DNA from: Lentzea alba
GTDB taxonomy: Bacteria > Actinomycetota > Actinomycetes > Mycobacteriales > Pseudonocardiaceae
DNA: 64,000 nt
NCBI RefSeq assembly: GCF_011067745.1
Contig: NZ_JAAMPJ010000001.1
Coordinates: forward strand, 124,001 to 188,000
Direction of reading: 5' to 3'
The first letter of the stretch is position 1; each line of letters starts with the position of its first letter. This document shows, piece after piece, positions 50,141-59,347 of this stretch. The position numbers and the translations under genes are program-made. The notes beneath the pieces were generated by a model. That model was not told the origin of the DNA, searched no databases, and saw nothing but the letters and a program-made list of their open reading frames with translations.

Positions 50141-51663
50141 CGGTGAGCCTTTCTGATCGCGGCGGTCAGCGTCTCGACGTCCGAGAACGGGTGGATCACG
50201 CCGGCGATCTCCTGTCCCGTCTCGTGCCCCTTGCCTGCCACCACGACGACATCGCCCGGACGTGCGAGCTCGACGGCTTTCTCGATCGCGAGCCTCCGGT
50301 CGCCGATCTCCAGCACCTCGCCCCGGTTCTCGGTGGCGAGGGCGCCTTCGCGCATGGCGGCCCGAATGGAGGACGCGTCTTCGCTCCTCGGGTTGTCATC
50401 GGTGATGATCAACACCTCGGCGCGTTGCGCGGCGGCTTCCCCCATCAGCGGGCGCTTGGCCCGGTCGCGGTCACCGCCGCAGCCCAGCACGATGATCACC
50501 CGGCCGTCGGTCTTGGCCCTGACCGCGTCCAGCGCGAGCGCGACGGCGGCGGGCTTGTGCGAGTAGTCGACGACGGCGGTGAAGTCCTGGCCCTCGTCGA
50601 CGCGCTGCATGCGGCCGGGGACCTGGACGCTGCTCAGACCTGCGGCGATGGCATCGCTGGAGATGCCCTCCGCGTGCAGGCAGGCGATCGCGAGCAGGGC
50701 GTTCGCGACGTTGAAGCTGCCGGCGAGCGGCAGGTGGATCTCGATGTCGCCCACGGGCCCGTGCGCGGTGAACGTCTGCTCACCGGTCGCGCTCACCTCG
50801 ACGTTGCTCGCGGTCCAGGTGGCGGGCTTGGTCGTGGCGACGGTGATCGTCGAGTCCTTGACCAGCCGCTCGCCCCACTCGCCGTCGACGCAGACGACCT
50901 CCTTGCGCGCGCGGCCGTCGAACAGCTGCGCCTTGACCTCGAAGTACTCCTCCATCGAGGCGTGGAAGTCGAGGTGGTCCTGGCTGAGGTTCGTGAACGC
51001 GCCGATCTCGAACTCGGTGGCGGCGACGCGGCCCAGTTCGAGCGCGTGGCTCGACACCTCCATCGCGACGTCGGTGATACCGCGCTCGGCCATGACCGCG
51101 AACAACGCCTGCAGGTCAGGCGCCTCGGGCGTGGTGTGCGAGCTGTCGAGCCGCACGTCGCCGATGCGCGTGCCGACCGTGCCGATCAGGCCGGTGTTCT
51201 TCCCGGCGGCCTTGAGCACGGACTCGATCATGTAGGTGGTGGTGGTCTTGCCGGACGTGCCGGTGACCCCCCAGAGCTTGATCTTCGTCGACGGCTGGCC
51301 GTAGACGTGCGCGGCGAGCAGCCCCACGACCTCACGCGGGCGCGGGTGGATCAGCACGGGCACGTCCTTGAGGGCCTCGCGCGCGGCACCGGCCTCGTCC
51401 GTGAGCACCGCGACAGCACCGTTGGCCAACGCCGTCTCGGCGAAGTCGGCACCGTGCACGCGCGCGCCGGGCAGCGCGGCGTAGAGGTCTCCGGGGACCA
51501 CGTGCTGTGCACGCAGCGTCACCCCCGTCACCTGGACGTCGGCATGCGCCGGCCGGGTCAGGTGCACGTCGGCGACCGCAGCCAGGGCAGCCACGGAAGC
51601 AGGGCGAACGGTGTTGGGGCGGGGCGGGGCGGTCGCGACCTTGCCCTCGAGCTTGGCAGGCAC
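50137..51663 (-). CDS. murE: UDP-MurNAc-L-Ala-D-Glu--meso-diaminopimelate ligase
   Basis: About 508 residues. ATP loop VTGTSGKTTTTYMIESVL, SSHTTPEAPDL, AMEVSSHALELGR, and DDNPRSEDASSI, the DNPR motif for meso-diaminopimelate. On the minus strand TAGCCT ends seven bases before the GTG at 51663, with TCGACC about 16 bases further up: a promoter giving a leaderless start. A GTG eight codons earlier (51687) is the alternative. murE thus heads its own transcript, cut off from ftsI by the island. Confidence 0.95.
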   Translation of the reverse strand: MPAKLEGKVATAPPRPNTVRPASVAALAAVADVHLTRPAHADVQVTGVTLRAQHVVPGDLYAALPGARVHGADFAETALANGAVAVLTDEAGAAREALKDVPVLIHPRPREVVGLLAAHVYGQPSTKIKLWGVTGTSGKTTTTYMIESVLKAAGKNTGLIGTVGTRIGDVRLDSSHTTPEAPDLQALFAVMAERGITDVAMEVSSHALELGRVAATEFEIGAFTNLSQDHLDFHASMEEYFEVKAQLFDGRARKEVVCVDGEWGERLVKDSTITVATTKPATWTASNVEVSATGEQTFTAHGPVGDIEIHLPLAGSFNVANALLAIACLHAEGISSDAIAAGLSSVQVPGRMQRVDEGQDFTAVVDYSHKPAAVALALDAVRAKTDGRVIIVLGCGGDRDRAKRPLMGEAAAQRAEVLIITDDNPRSEDASSIRAAMREGALATENRGEVLEIGDRRLAIEKAVELARPGDVVVVAGKGHETGQEIAGVIHPFSDVETLTAAIRKAHR

Positions 51664-51873
51664 GGGCAAGAGGCTACCGGCGTACACAGAGTGGTCGAGC
51701 GGCGCGTTGGCAATCGGGTGATGATCTGCACCGATGGGCCGTTCGAGTGGACGTCTTCGCTGGTCTTCACGAGCGAGCCCGTCCGGCCGAACAAGTTCCT
51801 GCGTGCTTTGTGACTTTGGGCCCTGTGGTCAGTTGTGCGGGCGCGGTGAGGTAGAGGGCGGCAGGAGGCGGCG

Positions 51874-52689
51874 ATGAAAACGAGCACGGCGGTGGAACCC
51901 AGGAGGTTTTCCTTCTGGGCACCGGATTTCAGTCGTTCCGTGACGGTCGGGGTCGACACTTCCGAATCCGCGTATCACGCTTTCGAGTGGGCCGCGCGCC
52001 ACGCGTGGTCACTCCGGACGGACCTCCAGGTGTACCTCGCGGACCCCGGCGACACGACGGTCCAGCGAGTCCTGGAACGACTCCCCATGCTCACCGCCCA
52101 CTTCCGCCCGAGCGGTGACGACCCGGTGGCCGCACTGGTGAGGGCGTCGGACTCCAGCGCGACCTTGGTCTTGGGGTGCAAGGGCGAACAGCACCGCAGC
52201 CTGGGTCTGGGTTCCCTCGTCCTCCCGGTGTTGCGCCGCGCGCGGTGCGGCGTCGTAGTGGTGCGCGGACGACCCCCGGCCATCCGCGGCGAGTACGGCT
52301 GGATCACCGCTGCCGTCGGCGGGTGCGAGGACCCGGTCGTGCTGCGGCGCGCGGTCGAACTCTGCCGCACCCGCCGAGCGCACCTGCGCCTGCTGCACGT
52401 CCACCCGCCGGCCCAGCACGGCGTGTCGGTGCCGCGCGACGAGGCAGCCGTCCGGCGTGCCGTGCTGTTCCTGCGCACCACGGCTCCGGAGCTGACTCCC
52501 GAGGTTCTGGTCGAGTCCCGGCATCCGCACGAGGCGTTGGCCGCTTTGGACTCCGATCTCGTGGTGGTGGGGCGGGGTGGGCAGCACGACGGGGTTGGGC
52601 TGATCACTCGTGCCGCGCTTTATCACGCTTCTTGTCCGGTGCTGGTGGCTCGGCCTGAGCCGATGCACGACGACCGGGTGAAGCCCTGA
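51874..52689 (+). CDS. tandem universal stress protein
   Basis: 271 residues made of two Usp domains (about 20-130 and 145-262). The first has VTVGVDTSESAYHAFEWAAR and ATLVLGCKGEQHRSLGLGSL; the second has DLVVVGRGGQHDGVGLI. The nucleotide-binding G-2x-G-9x-G(S/T) pattern is imperfect in both halves, so ATP binding is uncertain. It is the first gene of the segment between murE and ftsI and lies 44 bases before the NACHT gene on the same strand, which has its own promoter box. Confidence 0.88.
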   Translation: MKTSTAVEPRRFSFWAPDFSRSVTVGVDTSESAYHAFEWAARHAWSLRTDLQVYLADPGDTTVQRVLERLPMLTAHFRPSGDDPVAALVRASDSSATLVLGCKGEQHRSLGLGSLVLPVLRRARCGVVVVRGRPPAIRGEYGWITAAVGGCEDPVVLRRAVELCRTRRAHLRLLHVHPPAQHGVSVPRDEAAVRRAVLFLRTTAPELTPEVLVESRHPHEALAALDSDLVVVGRGGQHDGVGLITRAALYHASCPVLVARPEPMHDDRVKP

Positions 52690-52733
52690 GCAAGCGTCGT
52701 TCGGGCGCGTACGCCGTTCTCTAGCATGGCGTG

Positions 52734-55700
52734 ATGCCGCTGCATGCCGCGACCACACTCCGGGGTGCCTTGTACACCTTGGGCCGCGACGACGAAACGT
52801 GGTTGAGGACCGTTGACGCGCTGCTGGGGCAGGTGCTTTCCGGCACCTCGATCCAGCAGTCGATGCACGGCCTGTACGGCTGGATCGAGGGTGGCGAGCT
52901 TTCGGAACTGCTACGGGAGGCCATGGCACGCACAACCCAGCAGTTACCGTCTCTGCGCGGGCTGGTGCGCCTTGAGACGGTTGCCGCCGTTCACACGGTG
53001 CTGGTGGCGAGGGCGTTCTTCGAGTCGATCCGCGAAACCCTGGCCGACGTCGATGATCTGTGCGCTCCTGACGGCGAAGTTTGGCATCAGGAAGACCACT
53101 CGTTCGTCTCACACCTGTATTCCGACGATGTGCCCGCACCTTCGGCACGGGACTTCGCCGACAGCCTCCAGAACATCGTGAGATGGGCGGCAGACCGGGC
53201 CGAGCGGGTTCATCGGGCGCTGAAGAGGTCGAATCCCGTCAACACGAGCAAGGCGCTGCTGGAGGTCCGATTCCCTTGGACGGTGGCGACCCGGTATGAG
53301 GCGGACTACCGGTCATGCGCGACGCGGATACCTGAATTCGCGGTGTGGGCGGACCCGTCGCAGGAGTCGCTCGACCAGCTCGAATCGACATTCGGGCACG
53401 ATGCCCAGGCTGACTTCCACCGGGATGCCCGCACAACGTTGACCAGGCTCAACAACGCTTTGCTCGAGGAGCACCTGCTCGGCGACGCGGATCTTCCCAC
53501 GTTCGAAGACGTTTTCGTCCAGCTGTGCTACCGCATGATCACGGCAGGTCCGTTGGCACTCCTCGCCAGCGACAGCTGGTGGTCATCCGAGGTCCCCCGG
53601 CAGTCCGGCCTGCACACCCTGCTCACCCGTCATTTCACGAGCAGCGAGTCCTCCCGGGCTCCTCTGCTGATGATCGGCGGACCTGGTTCAGGCAAGTCGA
53701 TGCTGACGAAGGTGATCGCCGCCCGCATTCCGGACAGCGGGTTCACCGTGGTCACCGTTCCGTTGCGGTCGACCGCCATCGGTCTCCGTGGTCGAGCAGG
53801 TCGAACTGGCCCTGCAGGACCACACCGAAGGACGAGTCGGGTGGAGCGATCTCGGTGAGGATCGCATCCGTGTGGTCGTGCTGGACGGCTTGGACGAGAT
53901 GCCGACGACCTCCGGGCGACCCAGCACCTACCTCGACGAGGTCGTCCGGTTCCAGCAAGCCGAGCTTCAGCGCGGCCGTCCGGTGGCGGTGGTGGTCTCC
54001 TGCCGGACCTCGTTCGTGGACCAGGTGCTCATCCCGGACGGCACGCCGGTGGTGCAGCTCGCGGAACTCGACGACACCCAAATCGCCCAGTGGGTCGAGA
54101 GGTGGAACCGGGCCGACAGCGACACGAGGCGACGCCCGCTGAGGCTCGACGACGTGCTCGCGCGAGTGGAGCTGGCCCGAAGCCCGTTGTCGCTGGCAAT
54201 GCTCGCGGTGCTGCTGACCAACCCGGCGGTGCCACTCCAGACGAAAGCCTTGACCGTCGCGGACCTCTACCTCGGTATCTCGGCACAGTCAGCTGACAAG
54301 GCGTCGCACCTCGCTATCGCCGCGTTGGGCAAGCTCAACCGCGGCTGGCGACCGATGTCCGAAGCCGATCTCCGTGCCGATCTCGACGCTCTCGGCCACC
54401 GAGCCTCCGGCCCGCCCGCAGACGTGCTTCGGGATCTCGAGACGGGGCCGGCGACGTTCGCCGAGTACCGGATCGCCGCCTTCGTCGTGGAGAAGCTGGA
54501 TGTCACGGCGGCCTCGGCGCGACGCACCAGTCCGCCGGAAGACGACCTGCTGTTCGCGCTGCTGTCCCACCATCCTCTGGCACTGCGCCCGTCGACGTTG
54601 ACGTTCGTGTCGCAGCTGACGGAGAGGATGCCGGCCGGGAAACGTGACGAGCTGACGCAGGTCCTGCACGAATTGCTCCGCGAGTACCGCACGCGACAGA
54701 GCACGTACCTCTACTCGGACTACCAGCCCACCGCGCCGGACCACATCCGTTCCCTGGCAGCGTATTCCGCGAACCTGGTGCTGTTGCGACTGTTCATCCA
54801 GCCGGCGGACGAGGTGATGCGAGTCAGTCCCGCGGTGTCGAAGAGTCTGACCGACCTGTGGTCGGTAGGGCTCGACGACACAGGTCTGCGTTCGATGCGG
54901 TCCTCGGTCCTGATCGAGGGCGAGGTGATGAGTCGGCGTGCACATCGCGCCTCGGCGGGACGAGAAGTCCTCCTCGATCCGGACATGGAGCCGATGGGCG
55001 TCGAGGTCGTCCACCGAGCGCTCGTCTCGGGTGAGAAAGCAATCGGCCAGGTCACCTGGTCGTCCGACGGCGGGTTGCTGACGGCCAACTCCGGCGGAGT
55101 CCTCGCGTGTTGGCAGCTCGCCGCCGAGTCACCGGCGAAGCACGTCCTCGACTTCCCGCGGGCCTCGGACGTCGCGTGGCATCCGACCCGTCCGATAGCC
55201 GCGATCGTGCAGCGGAAGAAGCTCCTCGACGCGAAGAAGAACAGCCCGGTCCACCACGTGTTGCTCGCAAGTTTCGGAAGCGGGTACACGACGCGGGTGC
55301 TGTGCCGCGTCGAAAGCGGCACAAGAATCTGCTGGTCTCCCGATGGCGCCACACTCGCCCTGCTCGACGATGGAGCGTTGTGGACCATCGATGTCGCGAC
55401 GGGACACCAGCGAGAAGTCTTCCTCTTCTCCGCCCAACGCCCAGGGCGGACGCCCTATCAGCTGAAACCGCGGTGGTCGAAGGACGGGGAGCACATCTGG
55501 ACCGGGGATGCCCGCGGTGTGCACCGATTCGCCGTGACGACGCCTCAGCGCGAGACCCACCACTTCGGTACCGACACGCTGGACTTCCATCTGCCGGACG
55601 GACTGGCAGCGGTGGCATCGCGGGACGGCACGGACGTCGAGATCCACGTTCTCGGCGCCGACAAGGCTTCTGCCGTGCTGGAGGGGCACACGAAGCGCGT

Positions 55701-57957
55701 CGTCTGTGCCAGGTTCTCTCCAGACGGCCGCTATCTCGCATCGATGTCGACGGACAACACGGTCCGGATCTGGCGCAGCCGTGACTGGCAGTGCGTCGCG
55801 GTGTTGCCGCGAGAGGACATCAGCCGCAGAGGCGGACTTGCCTTCCACCCCGCGGAACCACTGCTGGCGGTGAAGAACGGCAATGGTGTCGACATCGTCC
55901 GCCTTGATCACCGCGTGCTCGGCACGATCGGAGCGGCCGCAAACGCACGCCGGTACTCGAACGCGAAGATCGTGCTCGTCGGTGACACCGGAGTGGGCAA
56001 GTCCGGGCTCGGCCTCGTGCTGAGCGGTCAGCCGTTCGAACCGACCGAGTCGACGCACGGCCGCAACGTGTGGACGTTCGACAAGTCGTACGCCACCACG
56101 CTGTCCGGCGAAACGGAGACGAGAGAATCCCTGATCTGGGACCTGGCGGGGCAGCCCGGCTACCGGATGGTCCACCAACTGCACCTCAACGAGGTGGCGG
56201 TGGCACTGGTGGTGTTCGACGCCCGCAGCGAGACCGACCCGTTCGCAGGCGTGCGGTACTGGAGCCGGGCGTTGGCACAAGCCAGGAAGCTGGACGGAGC
56301 GGCGGCGGTGAGGTTGCGCACCTACCTGGTCGCGGCCAGGGCAGACCGCGGCACGCCAGGCGTGAACAAGACGAGGATCGAGCAGACCGTCCAAGAGCTG
56401 GGCTTCGACGGATATCTGGAGACCAGCGCGAAGGAGGGCTGGGGCGTAGGCGATCTGATCACCACGGTCCGAAACGCGATCGACTGGGACGCGGTGCCGG
56501 CGATCAGTTCGACCGCGTTGTTCCAGGAGATCAAGGACTTCTTGCTGGAGGAGAAGAAGCAGGGTCGCATTCTGACCACTGTGGACGATCTGCTGCACAC
56601 CTTCAGAAGGGTGCGGCAGGACGAAACACGGCCGGAAGACCTCGCGGACGGGTTCTCGGCATGCCTCGGCCGGCTGGAAGGCGTCGGTGTGGTGCGGCGG
56701 ATGGCGTTCGGCGACTACGTGCTGCTGCGCCCTGAACTCCTCGACGCCTACGCGTCATCATTGGTGCAGGCCGCGAAGGACGAGCCGGACGGCCTCGGCT
56801 TCGTGTCGGAGTCGAACGTGCTCGAAGGCAGATTCCGAATGCCCGAGTCCGACAGACTCACGAACAAGCAACAGGAACGGATCCTGCTGATCACGGTCGT
56901 GGAGGAACTGCTTCGGCGCGAGATCGCGCTGAAGGAAGTCACCGACAAGGAAGTCGACCTGATCTTCCCGTCCCAGTTCACCAGGGAACGGCCGGACGTT
57001 CCGCTGACGCTGGGACTGGACGTGGTGTTCACCTTCGACGGCGACCTGTCCTCGATCTACGCGACCCTCGCGGTGCGGTTGTCGCACTCGAGGCTGTTTC
57101 AGCGCGGCCCGATGTACCGCAACTCGGCCTCCTACCGCGCGAGCGCGGGAGGAATGTGCGGAATGGCGATCCACGAGATCGCAGAAGGCAGGGCTGAGCT
57201 GGCGCTGTTCTACGAAGACGCTCAGCCGATCGTGCGCAGGCAGTTCGAGGCCTACGTCGTGGAACATCTGGACCAGCGCGCGGCCGCCGACACCGTCTTC
57301 ATGCGCCGGGTTCGCCGGTGCGAGCCCTGCAACTACGCGATCGACGACGAGGTCGTGCAGCGCCGGCTCGGACGCGGAATGACGACGGTGACCTGCCAGA
57401 TCTGCGACGCGGTCATCCCGATCCTCGACGAGGAGCAGCCCGACGTTCGGCCGGCTGTCGCCGAGATGAACTCCAACGCCAACGCGCAGCGCGACCAGGA
57501 CGTCGCCGCGACCACCCTGAAGGGCAAGCGGGAGGCCGAGGACTACGACGTGTTCCTGTGCCACAACACCAAGGACAAGCCGCTGGTGCTGGAGATCGCG
57601 AGGCGGCTGGAGGCGCGCGGAATCCTGCCTTGGCTGGACGTCCGCGCGATCCAGCCCGGATCGCGGTGGCAGCAGGAGATGGCGAACGGCATCGCGAAGA
57701 GCCGGTCGGCGGCGGTGCTGATCGGGCCCTCCGGGCCTGGGCCGTGGCACGAAGCCGAAATGGAGCTCATCAACGACTGGTCCGCGCGCAACCGCAACCG
57801 GCGGGTCATCCCGGTGATCCTCGACGGCATAGACGGCGATCCCGAACTCCCCGGCTTTCTACGGGTGTGGTCCACCATCGACATGCGGATGGCGGACCCC
57901 GACCCGCTCGAGCAGTTGATCTGGGGCATCACCGGCGAGCAGCCCCGGTGGGCCTAG
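52734..57957 (+). CDS. NACHT - beta-propeller - Ras-like GTPase - Zn ribbon - TIR protein (one frameshift)
   Basis: Two overlapping frames (52734-53858; 53788-57957) join into one protein of about 1740 residues if one base near 53784 is removed. Corrected numbering: helical N-terminal domain (1-290); NACHT NTPase with Walker A GGPGSGKS (about 315-322) and Walker B VVVLDGLDEM (380-389); helical region to 760; WD-like propeller blades (about 765-1055, VCARFSPDGRYLASMSTDNT); Ras/Roc-like GTPase with GDTGVGKS (1083), WDLAGQPGYR (1135), AARAD (about 1199) and SAKEG (1231); winged-helix/COR-like part (1260-1420); CxxC pairs at 1529/1532 and 1554/1557; TIR (1603-1735, YDVFLCHNTKD, WHEAEME with candidate NADase Glu1675). 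TAGCAT (52722-52727) ends six bases before the ATG: leaderless. The domains suggest a stress or phage sensor that triggers NAD loss; function is inferred. Confidence 0.85.
53779..53792 (+). other. frame break inside the NACHT domain
   Basis: Upstream of this point the first frame reads FTVVTVPLRSTAIG, and then, after the break, LRGRAGRTG until a TGA at 53856-53858. Downstream the +1 frame reads SVVEQVELALQDHTEGRVGW and continues 4.2 kb. Dropping one base in GGTCTCC gives STAIG-SVVEQVEL, an uninterrupted NACHT sequence. No homopolymer run is here, and I see no known slippery heptamer. Confidence 0.8.
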
Positions 57958-59159
57958 CAGGGCTTGCGGAGGATCGTGCCGGTCGTGCCCTTCAGGGAGA
58001 CCGCGCGGACTGAGGCGCCCTTCTCGTTGAGCTGGGTGGTGGCGAGGCGGACGGTGACCGCGGCGCTGCCCGTGCGGTTGGCGTTGACGATGACGGTGCC
58101 GCATTCGAAGTCGCGCTCGTGCACGTTGGGGGCCACCTCGTGGTGCTCGCCCAGCGGGGCGCCGAGGTTCCAGTCGTATTCGGGGCGCCACTCGGAGGCG
58201 TTGCCGTAGCGGTCGGTCTCCTGGATCTCGGAGATCGCCGCGTGGGAGCCGGCGGCCAGCAGGTAGCTCGCGTAGGCGTAGCGGAAGGGTTGGTCGGCGC
58301 CGCTGTGGTGCGGTTGGACCAGGGTGATCTTGCCCTTGGCCTCGTTGGCGGCGATCTCGGCGACCTGGCGGCCCCAGCCCTGCTCGTACTCGGACAGCAG
58401 GTCGTTGTCGCCGAAGGTCAGCCACCACTCGTCGAATCCGCCGTCCAGGTGCTCGACGTAGCTGTCCCAGGCGCCGTCGTAGAGGCGGGCGTTGGACAGG
58501 TTCGCGATGGTTTTGAGGTTCGCGTCGACGAACTTCTGCCTGGTGTTGGCCAGCATGGCGCGGTAGGCGTCGCGCATCGACTCGTCCGTCGGGTACTTCG
58601 AGGGGCAGACGCCCTCGTGGTAGGTGTCGCAGGCGAACAGGGCGTTGTCCATGAAGACGCCGTCGAACGCTTTGCTCGACGCGATCACGTCGTCGGCCCA
58701 GGCGTTCTGGTAGTCGGTGTTGCCGACGTCCATCTGCCAGTGGCCCTCATATCCGTCGTACTCGAATCGCTGACCGTTCGGGTCCTGAAGAAACCACTCG
58801 GAGTGATTGTTCGAGGCCTCGCAGTAACCGACGCCTGTGGGGAGATCGGCGTCGTCGACACCGTTCGAACACGCATAGCTGCGGGTCGAGGAGAGGTCTT
58901 TGTAGACGAACGTCTGGATCTTCGGGTTGGCCGCCTTGAGCTTCGCGGCAAGATCGGCTTCCCAGGCGTTGAGCACCACGTACGAGCGCCGGGAAGCTTC
59001 GGCGGTGATCATTTCATCGGTCGTCGGCGTGCTGTTCATGTGCAGCCAGAACGACTTTGCGGTCGAGTCAACTTCTTCTGCCTGAGCTGCGGGAACCACC
59101 GTCACCGCCAGCAGGCAGACCAAGATCAAAGCACGCCAGAAACGCACGACAAACCCCAT
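57954..59159 (-). CDS. secreted putative glycoside hydrolase
   Basis: 401 residues. A signal peptide (LILVCLLAVTVVPAAQA) is followed by a TIM-barrel-like domain with acidic residues at strand ends: AFDGVFMDNALFACDTY, VEHLDGGFDEWWLTFGDND and EIQETDRYGN. It resembles putative glycosyl hydrolases of bacterial polysaccharide loci; the substrate is unknown. A C-terminal beta domain begins about residue 330. ATG 59159 gives a normal signal peptide; GTG four codons earlier is possible. A -10-like TAATAC (59189-59184) lies upstream. Its stop overlaps that of the NACHT gene by three bases. Confidence 0.75.
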   Translation of the reverse strand: MGFVVRFWRALILVCLLAVTVVPAAQAEEVDSTAKSFWLHMNSTPTTDEMITAEASRRSYVVLNAWEADLAAKLKAANPKIQTFVYKDLSSTRSYACSNGVDDADLPTGVGYCEASNNHSEWFLQDPNGQRFEYDGYEGHWQMDVGNTDYQNAWADDVIASSKAFDGVFMDNALFACDTYHEGVCPSKYPTDESMRDAYRAMLANTRQKFVDANLKTIANLSNARLYDGAWDSYVEHLDGGFDEWWLTFGDNDLLSEYEQGWGRQVAEIAANEAKGKITLVQPHHSGADQPFRYAYASYLLAAGSHAAISEIQETDRYGNASEWRPEYDWNLGAPLGEHHEVAPNVHERDFECGTVIVNANRTGSAAVTVRLATTQLNEKGASVRAVSLKGTTGTILRKPC

Positions 59160-59171
59160 CTCGTCTTGCAC

Positions 59172-59345
59172 ACCGATTTCGGAGTATTAGACGGGATGAA
59201 ATGTGTCTCATTTCGGGCGATCTATATGACGATTTTCACTGTTAATCAGAACAATGGGGAATCGTCTCACACTTCACGCCTGGGCGTGTCTCAAATCACT
59301 TGCAAAAAATGCGAGCATCACCAACAATGCTCATCCGCACAAATG
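59172..59345. other. AT-rich intergenic segment with GTCTCA repeats
   Basis: This gap between the glycosidase-like gene and ftsI is visibly poorer in GC than anything around it. It has three direct copies of GTCTCA at 59205, 59264 and 59288, and runs such as GCAAAAAATGC. It could be an insertion boundary or a regulated promoter for the secreted protein; no gene is seen. Confidence 0.55.
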
Positions 59346-59347
59346 AT

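Noticed and set aside
53779-53792. Programmed +1 frameshifting as the default explanation
   Set aside because: No stop codon or rare-codon pause at the shift site and no known slippery motif; kept only as one option.
51664-59347. Prophage or integrative element at the dcw split
   Set aside because: No integrase, tRNA end, att duplication or phage gene was recognised; only base composition at one edge hints at transfer.
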